Shown here one piece after another: positions 18,518 through 27,144 of a stretch of 64,000 bases of DNA (the first letter of the stretch is position 1; every line of letters begins with the position of its first letter). The stretch lies in assembly GCA_947489685.1 (NCBI GenBank), contig CANLEM010000001.1:186001-250000 (forward strand). Direction: 5' to 3'. The stretch is from an uncultured Aquimarina sp. (lineage in GTDB: Bacteria > Bacteroidota > Bacteroidia > Flavobacteriales > Flavobacteriaceae). Below the pieces are notes generated by a model, which saw only the letters and a program-made list of their open reading frames with translations, searched no databases and was not told where the DNA came from. The translations under genes and the position numbers were made by a program.

Positions 18518-19492
18518 ATGCAACAACTTCGCAGAAACAGAAGACTAAGAACAAATGATGCTATTCGTTCTTTGGTTAGAGAACATATAATTACCCCTAA
18601 TGATTTTTTGGTTCCCCTTTTTGTCGTAGAAGGAACAGGTGTTAAGGAAGAAATTCCGTCGATGCCCGAATACTATAGATATAGTTTGGATCTATTGGTT
18701 GCAGAGGTCAAAGAACTTTGGTCTTTGGGATTAAAATCGGTGTTACTTTTTGTAAAAGTACCAGACAATTTAAAAGACAATAAAGGAACCGAAGCGTTAA
18801 ACCCAGATGGATTAATGCAACGGGCCATTAAAACTGTAAAAGAAGCCGCTCCAGAAATGTTGGTGATGACCGATGTAGCATTGGATCCATATTCTTCATA
18901 TGGTCATGATGGTATTGTAGAGGATGGTTATATCGTAAATGATGATACGTGTAAGGTATTGGCCGATATGGGCCTGTCTCACGCTCGGGCAGGTGCAGAT
19001 TTTGTGGCACCAAGCGATATGATGGATGGTCGTATTTTGGCGATTCGAGAATTATTAGAAAAAGAGAATTTCAAAAATACGGGTATCATGAGTTATAGCG
19101 CCAAATATGCTTCGGCATTTTATGGTCCTTTTCGTGATGCACTGGATTCTGCCCCAGGATTTGGAGATAAAAAAACGTATCAAATGGATTTTGCTAATAG
19201 GGATGAAGCCATTAAAGAAACAATAATGGATATTGATGAAGGAGCAGATATCGTGATGGTAAAACCTGGTTTAGCGTATTTGGATTTGGTGAGAGATGTA
19301 AGAGATAATGTTGATGTACCAGTAGCGGTTTATCAAGTAAGTGGAGAGTATGCAATGTTAAAGGCAGCTGCTCAAAAAGGATGGCTTGATCATGATGCCG
19401 TAATGCTAGAGCAAATAATGGCTTTTAAAAGAGCAGGAGCACATATTATTGCCAGCTATTTTGCAAAAGACGTAGTGAAATTATTAGGCTAG
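18518..19492 (+). CDS. hemB: Delta-aminolevulinic acid dehydratase (porphobilinogen synthase)
   Basis: A 324-residue cytoplasmic enzyme that joins two 5-aminolevulinate molecules into porphobilinogen in haem synthesis. The whole TIM-barrel family pattern is present: SYSAKYASAFYGPFRDA with substrate-site Lys196, and MVKPGLAYLD with Schiff-base Lys249. The metal-site loop reads DVALDPYSSYGHDG (about 119-132), without the three cysteines of zinc-dependent forms, so this is the magnesium-type or cysteine-less variant. Length is normal for the family. The following small genes are on the same strand, but a TerB-like gene is not a known haem partner. Confidence 0.97.
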   Translation: MQQLRRNRRLRTNDAIRSLVREHIITPNDFLVPLFVVEGTGVKEEIPSMPEYYRYSLDLLVAEVKELWSLGLKSVLLFVKVPDNLKDNKGTEALNPDGLMQRAIKTVKEAAPEMLVMTDVALDPYSSYGHDGIVEDGYIVNDDTCKVLADMGLSHARAGADFVAPSDMMDGRILAIRELLEKENFKNTGIMSYSAKYASAFYGPFRDALDSAPGFGDKKTYQMDFANRDEAIKETIMDIDEGADIVMVKPGLAYLDLVRDVRDNVDVPVAVYQVSGEYAMLKAAAQKGWLDHDAVMLEQIMAFKRAGAHIIASYFAKDVVKLLG

Positions 19493-19516
19493 ATTAACCA
19501 ACTAAAATCATATATT

Positions 19517-19903
19517 ATGGTAAGTAGAGAACGATTGCATCAAACATTTGGAGAATTACTTTATGTTATTGCCATGAGTGATGGTGTTATTCAAAAAGAA
19601 GAGGTTGAAACTCTGGAAGAAATTTTAAAAGGACATCCACAAGGAAAAGACATAAAATGGTCTTTTGATTACGAAAGTAATAACCAAAATGATATCGAAA
19701 CACTCTATAAAAAGGTTATTGAAGTATTTTCAGACAATGGTCCAGATCAAGAATATGATTTTATGATTTACGCGCTTACCAAAATTGCCGAAGCTAGTAA
19801 AGGAATTAGTGCCGATGAAAAAGAAGTTATTACTAATTTTTCGAAAGACCTTCTTGAACGATTCATAAAGGACATAGAAATTATTAAAGAAAAATATCAT
19901 TAA
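19517..19903 (+). CDS. TerB-like domain protein
   Basis: A 128-residue, mostly helical acidic protein. The pattern LYVIAMSDGVIQKEEVETLEEI near the N terminus and a second helical repeat with GISADEKEVI near 95 resemble the tellurite-resistance TerB / DjlA-N fold, which carries conserved acidic positions thought to bind metal. No signal peptide or membrane segment is seen, so it is probably cytoplasmic. It starts 24 bp after hemB and is followed 13 bp later by a cytochrome gene. Its role is not known and tellurite resistance should not be assumed. Confidence 0.75.
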   Translation: MVSRERLHQTFGELLYVIAMSDGVIQKEEVETLEEILKGHPQGKDIKWSFDYESNNQNDIETLYKKVIEVFSDNGPDQEYDFMIYALTKIAEASKGISADEKEVITNFSKDLLERFIKDIEIIKEKYH

Positions 19904-19916
19904 ACGTTTTCAGTAT

Positions 19917-20318
19917 ATGCAAAAAATTGCGCTGTTACTTTTGAGTATAACTTTAGTATTGGCAAGTTGCCAATCTGAGAAAAAAGAAAAAGAAGAAATT
20001 GTAATTGGTAAAAAGAAAGTAAAAGAAACTCCTTTTAATATCGGTAAGAACATATTTAATGGTAAAGGAAAATGTTATACCTGCCATAAGATAGACAAGA
20101 AATCCATAGGCCCCGGTGTAATAGAAATTATGAAGGTATATAGCGAACAAAAAGGAGATATTATTGCTTTTTTAAAACAAGAGGCAAAACCTATAGTCGA
20201 TCCCGAAACCTATACGGTGATGAAAACCAATTTTGCGATTATTAAAACATTTTCTGAAGATGAGTTAGAGGCTCTTAGTGTATACATGTACGGAATCAGT
20301 AATGGTAAAACAGAATAA
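19917..20318 (+). CDS. Cytochrome c family lipoprotein
   Basis: A 133-residue lipoprotein: the lipobox LASC places the lipid on Cys18. A single haem-binding motif C53-YT-CH57 follows a charged linker rich in Lys/Glu. Met102 (TVMKTN) is a likely axial ligand. The size and single haem fit a small class I cytochrome c anchored in a membrane and facing the periplasm, used for electron transfer. Its stop overlaps the next start by one base (TAATG), so it is coupled to the DinB-like gene. The electron partner is unknown. Confidence 0.9.
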   Translation: MQKIALLLLSITLVLASCQSEKKEKEEIVIGKKKVKETPFNIGKNIFNGKGKCYTCHKIDKKSIGPGVIEIMKVYSEQKGDIIAFLKQEAKPIVDPETYTVMKTNFAIIKTFSEDELEALSVYMYGISNGKTE

Positions 20319-20833
20319 TGAATAAGATTTTAAGTATAATTTTTTTGATTTCAAGTACGATAATGGCGCAACAATTTACTCCCAAAGAAGCGTTTTTAGA
20401 AAAATGGCAAAACTCTAAGACTTATTTACTAGAAATAGCAGAGCTGATGCCAGAAACAGGATATCCTTTTAAGCCTACAGAACGTGAAATGGATTTCAAA
20501 AATCAATTATTACATATCCGTGGTAATATGTTATGGTTAGGAACAACACATTTTTCTAAGGAGACATTTGACCGAAAGGCGTTAAATCAGAATATCCCAA
20601 GCACCAAAGCCGAAACTATAAAGATCTTAACCCAAGCTTTTGATTATGTATATAATCAAGTTAAAGCGACTGATGCTTCGGATTTTAAAACTGAAGTAGA
20701 TTTTTTTGCTGGTAAAAAGTCTAAGCTTCAAATCCTGAATTTGTTACAAGATCATGTTACTCATCACCGTGGACAGTTGATTGTGTACCTTAATTTAAAT
20801 AAAATAGAGCCCCCTCGATATGTAGGGTGGTAA
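20318..20833 (+). CDS. DinB family protein, exported
   Basis: A 171-residue protein with a short signal peptide (about 1-17, ending MAQ) and a four-helix DinB/YfiT-like bundle. The metal-ligand histidines are visible as QLLHIRGNM (first His), GTTHFS, and the paired VTHHRGQL near 143-150. DinB-like proteins are often thiol-dependent transferases or metal-binding proteins, and the specific reaction cannot be told. Translation is probably coupled to the cytochrome gene upstream through a 1-base overlap. Confidence 0.88.
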   Translation: MNKILSIIFLISSTIMAQQFTPKEAFLEKWQNSKTYLLEIAELMPETGYPFKPTEREMDFKNQLLHIRGNMLWLGTTHFSKETFDRKALNQNIPSTKAETIKILTQAFDYVYNQVKATDASDFKTEVDFFAGKKSKLQILNLLQDHVTHHRGQLIVYLNLNKIEPPRYVGW

Positions 20834-20889
20834 TTTATTAGCTAAATAGTTTTCAAAATCCTTACTTTAGTATCATATTTGTAACTATC

Positions 20890-21975
20890 ATGACCTTACT
20901 ACTAATTTACGCCGTACTTTCTATTTTCTTTTCGTTTTTATGTTCGATTCTAGAAGCAGTGCTCTTGAGCGTTACTCCAACATTTGTTAACGTAAAAAAG
21001 AAGGAAGGGAAACCCTATGCCACTACACTCGAAAAGTTAAAAAAAGATGTAGACAAACCTTTGATTGCCATATTAACTGTAAATACTATAGCACATACCG
21101 TAGGAGCAATTTTGGTAGGAGTACAAGCAGAGCAACTACCTTATAAATTTGAGGTGCTTGGGGTTAATGTTGTGGGTATTGTATCGGCAATAATGACTAT
21201 TTTGATTCTAGTAGTTTCTGAAATTATACCAAAAACAATTGGTGCTACTTTTTGGAAACAATTGGCCAATTTTACCTCAAAGGCACTAGTGATTTTAATA
21301 GCGCCTTTAAAATACACAGGTATATTATGGGTGCTGCAATTAACAACCAAATTGATAGGAGGAAAAGGCCATCATGGATCTGTGTTAAGTCGTGAAGATT
21401 TTTCGGCAATGGCAGATATTGCTGAAGAAGAAGGTGTTTTTGAAGAATCAGAATCTAAAGTAATACGAAATTTATTAAATTTTAAAGCCATCCCCGCCAA
21501 GAGTATAATGACACCTCGTAGTGTATTAAAAATTGCTTCAGAGGATCAAGATATCAAAGCTTTTTTTGACGCTAATAAAAACTTACGCTTTTCGAGAATT
21601 CCTATTTTTAAAGATAATCCAGATAATATCACAGGATACGTACTCAAGGATGAAGTGTACAAAGAAATGGCCGAAGGTAAACATGATAAAAAATTGGGAG
21701 AACTCAAACGACAATTATTTGTGGTAGATCGTAATATGGCCGTACCTAATCTGTTTGAGAAATTGGTAGAAGAAAGAGAACATATTGCTTTGGTAGTTGA
21801 TGAGTATGGTTCTGTTAGTGGAGTGGTAAGTATGGAGGATGTAATCGAAACCTTATTGGGGCTTGAGATTATGGACGAAAGTGATACCGAGAGTAATATG
21901 CAGGAGTTAGCACGTAAAAACTGGGAAAATCGAGCAAGAAGACTAGGTCTTCTGGAAGATAAACCCGAAGAATGA
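20890..21975 (+). CDS. CNNM/CorC family membrane protein with CBS domains
   Basis: A 361-residue protein. Residues 1 to about 180 form a DUF21/CNNM membrane domain with about four helices (including VVSEIIPKTIG near 105-115), and about 195-325 hold a pair of CBS domains (IMTPRSVL... and VVDEYGSVSGVVSMEDVIETLLG). It ends soon after the CBS pair without the C-terminal CorC/HlyC domain of longer relatives. The family is linked to magnesium or other divalent-cation handling; calling it a hemolysin would be misleading. A near-consensus -7 box (CATATTTG, 20874-20881) precedes it. It overlaps ogt by 4 bp. Confidence 0.93.
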   Translation: MTLLLIYAVLSIFFSFLCSILEAVLLSVTPTFVNVKKKEGKPYATTLEKLKKDVDKPLIAILTVNTIAHTVGAILVGVQAEQLPYKFEVLGVNVVGIVSAIMTILILVVSEIIPKTIGATFWKQLANFTSKALVILIAPLKYTGILWVLQLTTKLIGGKGHHGSVLSREDFSAMADIAEEEGVFEESESKVIRNLLNFKAIPAKSIMTPRSVLKIASEDQDIKAFFDANKNLRFSRIPIFKDNPDNITGYVLKDEVYKEMAEGKHDKKLGELKRQLFVVDRNMAVPNLFEKLVEEREHIALVVDEYGSVSGVVSMEDVIETLLGLEIMDESDTESNMQELARKNWENRARRLGLLEDKPEE

Positions 21976-22451
21976 TACAAACAGTTTATATAGAAACCCC
22001 TTTAGGAATTGCTTCAATATCAGGAAATGAAGATGGTATTACCGCTGTTTCTGTAACCAAAGAATCTCAAAATAATCCTTCTGCAAACATTCCAGATTAC
22101 TTACGGGATACAGTAAATCAACTTCAAGAGTATTTCAAAGGAGAAAGAACCGCTTTTGAGCTTAAACTTAATCCTCAAGGAACCGAATTTCAAAAGAAAG
22201 TATGGCAAGAACTTCTTAAAATTCCGTTTGGTAAAACACTATCATATCTCGATATAGCCAAGCGATTAGGAGATCCCAAAACAATAAGAGCTGCAGCAAG
22301 TGCCAATGGTAAAAACCCACTTTGGATCATTGTTCCCTGTCACAGAGTTATTGGTAGTGATGGATCACTTACTGGCTATGCAGGCGGTTTGTGGCGAAAA
22401 AAATGGCTGTTAGAACATGAAAGTCCTGTAAAACAACAATCACTATTCTAA
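21972..22451 (+). CDS. ogt: Methylated-DNA--protein-cysteine methyltransferase
   Basis: A 159-residue suicide repair protein that moves the alkyl group from O6-alkylguanine to its own cysteine. The active-site signature IIVPCHRVIGSDG is present with acceptor Cys123, preceded by the DNA-binding helix region KTLSYLDIAKRLGDPKTIRAAASA with the arginine finger. The N-terminal domain is short, as in Ogt-type enzymes without an Ada module. The start overlaps the CNNM gene stop (ATGA), suggesting coupled translation with no evident functional link. Confidence 0.96.
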   Translation: MIQTVYIETPLGIASISGNEDGITAVSVTKESQNNPSANIPDYLRDTVNQLQEYFKGERTAFELKLNPQGTEFQKKVWQELLKIPFGKTLSYLDIAKRLGDPKTIRAAASANGKNPLWIIVPCHRVIGSDGSLTGYAGGLWRKKWLLEHESPVKQQSLF

Positions 22452-22685
22452 CAAAACAATAAGTAGAGGCTCTTTATTTATTAAGAATTTAGTAGATGAA
22501 ACAAGCATTATAACTTTGGGTTTTGTACGGATTTAGAGGATTTTTATCAGTTTCAAAAAATGAAACTAGCACACCCTATTATTGCATTATTGGATAGTGC
22601 TATTTAACTGAAATTAATTTTCTTACATTAGTAGGGTAAACTAATTTGAAATTAAAATCATTATCCTCATCAATTTAAAATCAAT

Positions 22686-23846
22686 ATGAAAATCTTCAAA
22701 AAATTTCTCAAAGGACTAGTAATTTTTCTTCTTCTTTGTGTGGCTTTGTTATACGTTTTTGATTCAGAATATATTTTAAAAGGAGTGCGCGTGGTCTATA
22801 TGACTGGTCATAATACGGCCTATTTGGATGATTATACTCATTTTGATAATCGTACAATTTCAAAAGGAAACGGTACAATGCCTTGGGCAATCCATGAAGA
22901 TTATAATAGTGTAAAAAGTACAGAGCGATTAAATGCTACCAATGAAGAACTAGGAACAGTAGCTTTTATGATTATTAAAAATGACAGCATATGGTATGAA
23001 AACTATGCCGATGGATATGGAACAACCTCAAAAACCAATTCATTTTCTATGGCAAAAAGCATGGTGACTGCTATGTTGGGTAAAGCCATTATGGATGGAT
23101 ATATTAAAAGTCTTGATCAACCCTTGGGAGATTTTTTCCCGAAGTTTTCTGAAGGTCTTGCCGCAAAAACCACTGTGGGAGATTTATCATCTATGTCTTC
23201 GGGGCTTAATTGGGAAGAAAGTTACAAGAGCCCATTTTCGATTACTGCAAAAGCCTATTATGATACTGATATTAGAGAGGTGTTGTTAGGCTTAGAAGTT
23301 GAAGAAGAACCAGGACAAGAATTTAAATATCTAAGCGGTAACACGCAATTATTAGGAATGGTAATCGAAAAAGCTACAGGTAAAAGTCTGTCGACCTATC
23401 TAAGCGAAAGTTTTTGGAAACCTATGGGGATGGAGCAAGATGCAATCTGGCAATTAGATAGTGAAGATAGTGGGATGGAAAAGGCATATTGTTGTGTAGC
23501 TAGTAATGCAAGGGATTTTGCACGATTTGGAGTGTTGTTTAAAAACAATGGGGTTTTTGCAGGAAAGCGGATACTACCTGCCGAGTTTACTGAACTTGCT
23601 ACAAAACCAAGATTCAAAAATGATGACATGTACGGATATGGTTTTTGGCTGTCTGATCATTTGGATAAGAAGATTTTTGCTATGCGAGGTATTCTGGGGC
23701 AATATGTAATTTGTATTCCTGAAGATAATATTATTATCGTTCGATTAGGGCATAATAGAGGTGATTTCTTACCAGGAGAATCCTTTACAGATGACTTCTT
23801 TATTTTTATTGAAGAAGCATATAAAATGCTAGAGCATGCTGCATAA
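22686..23846 (+). CDS. Beta-lactamase-family serine hydrolase, membrane-anchored
   Basis: A 386-residue protein with an uncleaved-looking N-terminal hydrophobic segment (about 8-26) and a class C beta-lactamase/DD-peptidase-like domain. The nucleophile motif SMAK has Ser121 and Lys124; the second motif is Tyr215 in YLSGN. A third motif of KTG type is not obvious (HLDKKIFAMRG/LGQY region near 325-340). Such proteins are esterases or peptidases at the cell envelope and are usually not drug-resistance enzymes. It overlaps the exonuclease gene by 11 bp. A perfect -7 box (TAACTTTG, 22511-22518) lies far upstream and would imply a long leader. Confidence 0.9.
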   Translation: MKIFKKFLKGLVIFLLLCVALLYVFDSEYILKGVRVVYMTGHNTAYLDDYTHFDNRTISKGNGTMPWAIHEDYNSVKSTERLNATNEELGTVAFMIIKNDSIWYENYADGYGTTSKTNSFSMAKSMVTAMLGKAIMDGYIKSLDQPLGDFFPKFSEGLAAKTTVGDLSSMSSGLNWEESYKSPFSITAKAYYDTDIREVLLGLEVEEEPGQEFKYLSGNTQLLGMVIEKATGKSLSTYLSESFWKPMGMEQDAIWQLDSEDSGMEKAYCCVASNARDFARFGVLFKNNGVFAGKRILPAEFTELATKPRFKNDDMYGYGFWLSDHLDKKIFAMRGILGQYVICIPEDNIIIVRLGHNRGDFLPGESFTDDFFIFIEEAYKMLEHAA

Positions 23847-24549
23847 ACTTAACCTTGAACATATTTTGTTTTTGGATATAGAAACCGTCCCCGAATATAA
23901 GAACTATGACGATCTTGGCGAGGAAATGAAATATCTGTGGGCAGATAAAACTAAATATCAGCGCAAAGAAGATTTCTCACCAGAAGAATTTTATGAGAGA
24001 GCGGGGATATGGGCAGAATTTGGCAAAATAGTGTGTATTTCGGTAGGTTATTTTAGATTTAAGGGCGAAACCAGGTCTTTTAGAACAACTTCTTTTTATG
24101 GTGAAGAAAAACAACTGTTATTGGATTTTAAAAACCTGTTAGAAACTCATTTTAGTAAACCCTATCAATTGCTTTGCGCGCATAACGGAAAAGAGTTTGA
24201 TTTCCCGTACATAGCGCGCAGAATGATTATTCATTCTATTGCCTTGCCATATAAGCTAAACCTTTTTGGTAAAAAACCGTGGGAGGTGGCTCATTTGGAT
24301 ACTCTAGACCTTTGGAAATTTGGGGATTATAAACACTATACATCTTTAAAATTAATGACCAGTATTTTAGGAATCCCTTCGCCAAAAGATGATATCGATG
24401 GTAGTCAGGTAAGAGAAGTATATTATGAAGAAGAAGATATTGATCGGATTATAGTGTATTGCGAAAAAGATACTATCGCTGTAGCACAAATAGTACTGCG
24501 TCTGCGTCAAGAAGAATTACTGGATGATGATGAGGTGATTTCTATTTAA
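23836..24549 (+). CDS. DEDD-type 3'-5' exonuclease (PolB-like)
   Basis: A 237-residue RNase H-fold exonuclease. The Exo I motif FLDIETVPE has Asp14/Glu16, Exo II is CAHNGKEFDFPYI near 112-125 and Exo III is IVYCEKDTIAVAQI near 207-220, so the DEDD metal ligands are all present. The pattern matches the predicted 3'-5' exonuclease family related to the proofreading domain of B-family polymerases (PF10108-like). No polymerase domain is attached. It would act on DNA or RNA ends in the cytoplasm. The start lies inside the 3' end of the serine hydrolase gene. Confidence 0.9.
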   Translation: MLHKLNLEHILFLDIETVPEYKNYDDLGEEMKYLWADKTKYQRKEDFSPEEFYERAGIWAEFGKIVCISVGYFRFKGETRSFRTTSFYGEEKQLLLDFKNLLETHFSKPYQLLCAHNGKEFDFPYIARRMIIHSIALPYKLNLFGKKPWEVAHLDTLDLWKFGDYKHYTSLKLMTSILGIPSPKDDIDGSQVREVYYEEEDIDRIIVYCEKDTIAVAQIVLRLRQEELLDDDEVISI

Positions 24550-24561
24550 ATAAAAAGATTT

Positions 24562-25512
24562 TTATTTCATTTTAATGGTAGCTATCAGCGCTTTAAAATC
24601 TTCAATAACTGCGGCCGATTTTTCTTTCGAAAATCCTTCAATAACTACAGTATTTTCTCCGTGCGTTACCGTTTGTACTAATACTGTGCTGGCAGAGCCA
24701 TTTATTTCTCCTTCGACCTGAATTTGATAAGCTGAGTAATCGTTTAATTTTTCTTCAGAAGTGCTAATTACCTTAATATTGGTTAGTCCATTGCCCTTGA
24801 GCGCATCGATCATTTGATCAGACACTTTTTTTGGAGTCATTGCACTATCGGTTGGGATGGGCATAACGATCAACATTGATTCGTTTCTATAATTAAGTTT
24901 TTTGATCCCATCTGCAGAATAGATAAACATATTTGCGGCTGATTGGGCATATTTAAATTTGGTATTAGAGTCATCAAGTTCAAAAAATGCGGCTTCTAAT
25001 GGGTCAATGGCTTTATCTTTTTCATAAATTGAAGAAAATAGCGCTTCCTTTATCTGTAATCCTGTTTTTGTATCCTCGGCAGGATATAATGCCATAATCA
25101 TAGCAGAAAATGTAGTGTCTCCAAATACCAGGCTATACCCCTTTACATCAGGATTTCCTTGCATATGAATAAATTTTGCCGCAAATCCGTTTATAGTAAT
25201 TTCTTGATAGTCAAAAACGGTAGCACCCTTATCTTCAAATGTTTTTTTGCTAAATATTGCAGCATTTTTCAGGAAATTACCCCCGACCAGATCATACACT
25301 TGGATTACAGCAACATCTTTTTTCTCGAGCCCTGTAAAATTATCGGCGATCTCAAACCCTTCTGGTGCTATAATGGATAATTTCGTGCCAGGAATTACAA
25401 CATGTTCTTCAGTGAGTAGATTTAAAATTTCGGAACCAGAATTTTCTTCAGATTGGCCGAATGCAGATATTGAAATAAAGAGGACAAATACTATTCGTAA
25501 TAGTTCTTTCAT
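24562..25512 (-). CDS. Exported protein of unknown function
   Basis: A 316-residue protein with a signal peptide (about 1-20, ending AFGQ). The mature part begins with a region like LLTEEHVVIPGTKLSIIAPEGFEIADNF, reminiscent of small periplasmic or surface beta-sheet proteins, and has a second copy-like stretch near 210-310 (APEGF-like pattern absent). I recognise no catalytic motif. It converges with the exonuclease gene at a 12-bp gap. A strongly structured RNA element ends about 95 bp upstream of its start and may be its leader. Confidence 0.75.
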   Translation of the reverse strand: MKELLRIVFVLFISISAFGQSEENSGSEILNLLTEEHVVIPGTKLSIIAPEGFEIADNFTGLEKKDVAVIQVYDLVGGNFLKNAAIFSKKTFEDKGATVFDYQEITINGFAAKFIHMQGNPDVKGYSLVFGDTTFSAMIMALYPAEDTKTGLQIKEALFSSIYEKDKAIDPLEAAFFELDDSNTKFKYAQSAANMFIYSADGIKKLNYRNESMLIVMPIPTDSAMTPKKVSDQMIDALKGNGLTNIKVISTSEEKLNDYSAYQIQVEGEINGSASTVLVQTVTHGENTVVIEGFSKEKSAAVIEDFKALIATIKMK

Positions 25513-25606
25513 ATGCTGTTTTTAGTTACTTACGCAACTATGTAAAAATACAACTTTCAATTATTTTACAAGTATTAATTGCTTAATATACAAATTGTAA
25601 AATAAT

Positions 25607-25626
25607 CCCCCTCCGGTAGGAGGGGG
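25607..25626 (-). terminator. Terminator of the structured RNA
   Basis: A perfect 8-bp stem, CCCCCTCC with GGAGGGGG, and a 4-base loop. On the - strand it is followed by ATTATTTT, a modest T-run. Confidence 0.65.
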
Positions 25627-25756
25627 AGTTCGGTAACTATATGTCCGTTGTGTCCCCCCAACAGACTCGAATTATAAATTTGTCCATGGACAGGTAGATT
25701 CGAGTAAGTCCTTCGATATAGTTACCAGCAAGCAGGGCAGAACATATGTTCTGCGC

Positions 25757-25764
25757 CAAAAGTA
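25757..25764 (-). promoter_or_regulatory. -7 promoter element of the structured RNA
   Basis: TACTTTTG on the - strand fits TAnnTTTG exactly. A TTA rather than TTG lies 17 bases upstream. The predicted start of transcription falls at the edge of the 18-nt palindrome. Confidence 0.55.
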
Positions 25765-25971
25765 TCGTTTGTGTTATGCGCTAACATAATAGAATAGAAT
25801 ACAATCAATAACTGATCATACTATCCATAACAAAAAAATGTTTTTGAGAATAATTTTAAGAAGAAGCCTAAAAAAATAAAACGGTGATTGTGAAGGTGTT
25901 TCGGATGCGAATATAGAGATTTATTTTTATATATATGATCTTTTAGTTGCGTTTCTTTGGGGGTTAATCGC

Positions 25972-26514
25972 TTATTTTGCCTTTTGATACGCTTCTTTGA
26001 GCCAATCGATAAGTTGGTTATCTACGTCTTCTACTTTTGATAGTTTTACTCGATGCGTACACATACTACCAAAAGGTCCGGAATTTTCGAGTCGCTCAGT
26101 TACAGGTTTGTCTTTTAGTTTTAACCCAAGATCTATACGCGTTTTGGTGGCTGGTTTTATAAGGGCAAATTGCTTTTTTCTGATCATACTTACGCTTCCT
26201 TTTTTTGGTGTTTTGATGACATCATTACCAAAAGCACTTATAACAACCAGAAGTTTTTCGTATATCGGTTTTAAGTTTTCTTTACCCTTATATTGGTTGT
26301 TTACAAGATCGGAGGGAGAATCATTGTTTTCTTTAGATAGGGATACGATGGTATTTGCAAATCCGTGTGTGACATCATATTCTTCTTTCAAAAACTTAAC
26401 TGCTTCACCGTGTTTTTCGAAAGATTTTGAATGTAGAATCTTTTTCCATTCTTCTAGTGATTTACCAGTTTTTTCTGGCATATTATTAATCATTGTTTGC
26501 AGAGCATTATCCAT
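25972..26514 (-). CDS. DUF4287/DUF5655 domain protein
   Basis: A 180-residue soluble protein with two domains: residues about 3-60 match the DUF4287 pattern (MPEKTGKSLEEWKKIL and KHGEAVKFLKEEYDVTHG), and about 75-178 match DUF5655 (YKGKENLKPIYEKL, SMIRKKQFALIKPATKTRIDLGLKL). This pairing is common in Bacteroidota and other phyla, and the function is unknown. It starts 3 bp after the SRPBCC gene stop, so the two form an operon. No signal peptide. Confidence 0.88.
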   Translation of the reverse strand: MDNALQTMINNMPEKTGKSLEEWKKILHSKSFEKHGEAVKFLKEEYDVTHGFANTIVSLSKENNDSPSDLVNNQYKGKENLKPIYEKLLVVISAFGNDVIKTPKKGSVSMIRKKQFALIKPATKTRIDLGLKLKDKPVTERLENSGPFGSMCTHRVKLSKVEDVDNQLIDWLKEAYQKAK

Positions 26515-26517
26515 AAA

Positions 26518-27084
26518 TTAATAGTTTAAAGAGGGTTTCCCCGTTTCTAAATAAGTAATAAGGTTATTGTAGGATTGTTCATTTCCTTTGATAAAAAATT
26601 GCAATAGAGATTTATACTTTTCATTGTTTTTATAACCTAAACCATACGAAATAACTCTTGTGCGATTGGGGGTTAGCTCTTTGAACGTGATAATATTGAA
26701 TAGATCTTTAGCATCTTCTTTCATAAATTCAGGAAAATTTTTGGTGAGTTCTGCTTGTAGCGTCAAGATTTTTTTTGGGATATAATTTATGATATGTAAT
26801 GTAATTGTCGAATCATCACCGATACTTCCTTTTTCATTGTAATTGGTTCTTATAAGTCCATTTATTTTGAAATCTATTTCTACTAATGGGGTTGCCCATT
26901 TTTTCCAACTGTGTTCGGTACTAAAAGCGTTCCAGACAGAATCTATTGGTACATTAACTTCTAAAGTGTGTTTCAGTACTATGTTGTTGAGGTCTGTGGA
27001 GTCTACAACAGATCGAACACCATTTTGTCCCATCATTAGTAATGGAAAACATAACAATACAATTTTTACAACTTGTTTTTTCAT
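26518..27084 (-). CDS. SRPBCC/START-like family protein with signal peptide
   Basis: A 188-residue protein. An N-terminal signal peptide (about 1-19) is followed by a START/Bet v1-like fold recognised by VNVPIDSVWNAFSTEHSWKKWATPLVEIDFKINGLIRTNY, the typical opening helix and first strands of the AHSA1/SRPBCC superfamily. These domains bind hydrophobic ligands; the ligand here is unknown. It is unusual in being exported. It lies 3 bp before the DUF4287/DUF5655 gene and 60 bp after the AraC-type regulator on the same strand. Confidence 0.85.
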   Translation of the reverse strand: MKKQVVKIVLLCFPLLMMGQNGVRSVVDSTDLNNIVLKHTLEVNVPIDSVWNAFSTEHSWKKWATPLVEIDFKINGLIRTNYNEKGSIGDDSTITLHIINYIPKKILTLQAELTKNFPEFMKEDAKDLFNIITFKELTPNRTRVISYGLGYKNNEKYKSLLQFFIKGNEQSYNNLITYLETGKPSLNY

Positions 27085-27144
27085 AAGAGTTTTAGTTTAC
27101 AGCAACCAAATTAAACGATAAACCAAAACTGTGATAGTAAAAAA

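Larger units (their letters stand above)
25607..25764 (-). ncRNA. Structured small RNA or 5' leader (6S-like candidate)
   Basis: Read on the - strand, a perfect TAnnTTTG box (25757-25764) is followed directly by an 18-nt palindrome (25737-25754), a long-range stem of 11 perfect pairs (25716-25726 with 25632-25642), an inner 8-bp stem (25698-25705 with 25665-25672), an apical palindrome TGTCCATGGACA (25681-25692), a small side hairpin with a G-rich loop (25647-25662), and a C/G-rich terminator (25607-25626). The rod with internal loops and a side hairpin on the 3' strand resembles 6S RNA layout. The alternative is a regulatory leader of the gene at 24562. Identity is not established. Confidence 0.65.

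Noticed and set aside
19517..19903. Tellurite resistance function for the TerB-like gene
   Set aside because: No terACDEZ neighbours; the fold is used in many unrelated contexts.
22560..22607. 15-codon ORF (MKLAHPIIALLDSAI) before the serine hydrolase gene
   Set aside because: Too short, no coupling to the next gene and no structural context, so it is likely chance.
25737..25754. 18-nt palindrome as a possible insertion-sequence end or recombination site
   Set aside because: No transposase or integrase gene and no target duplication nearby; position directly after a promoter box fits an RNA 5' hairpin better.
25997..26521. 174-codon open frame on the + strand
   Set aside because: It lies exactly antisense to the DUF4287/DUF5655 gene, which has recognisable domains, and overlaps nothing else in an operon.
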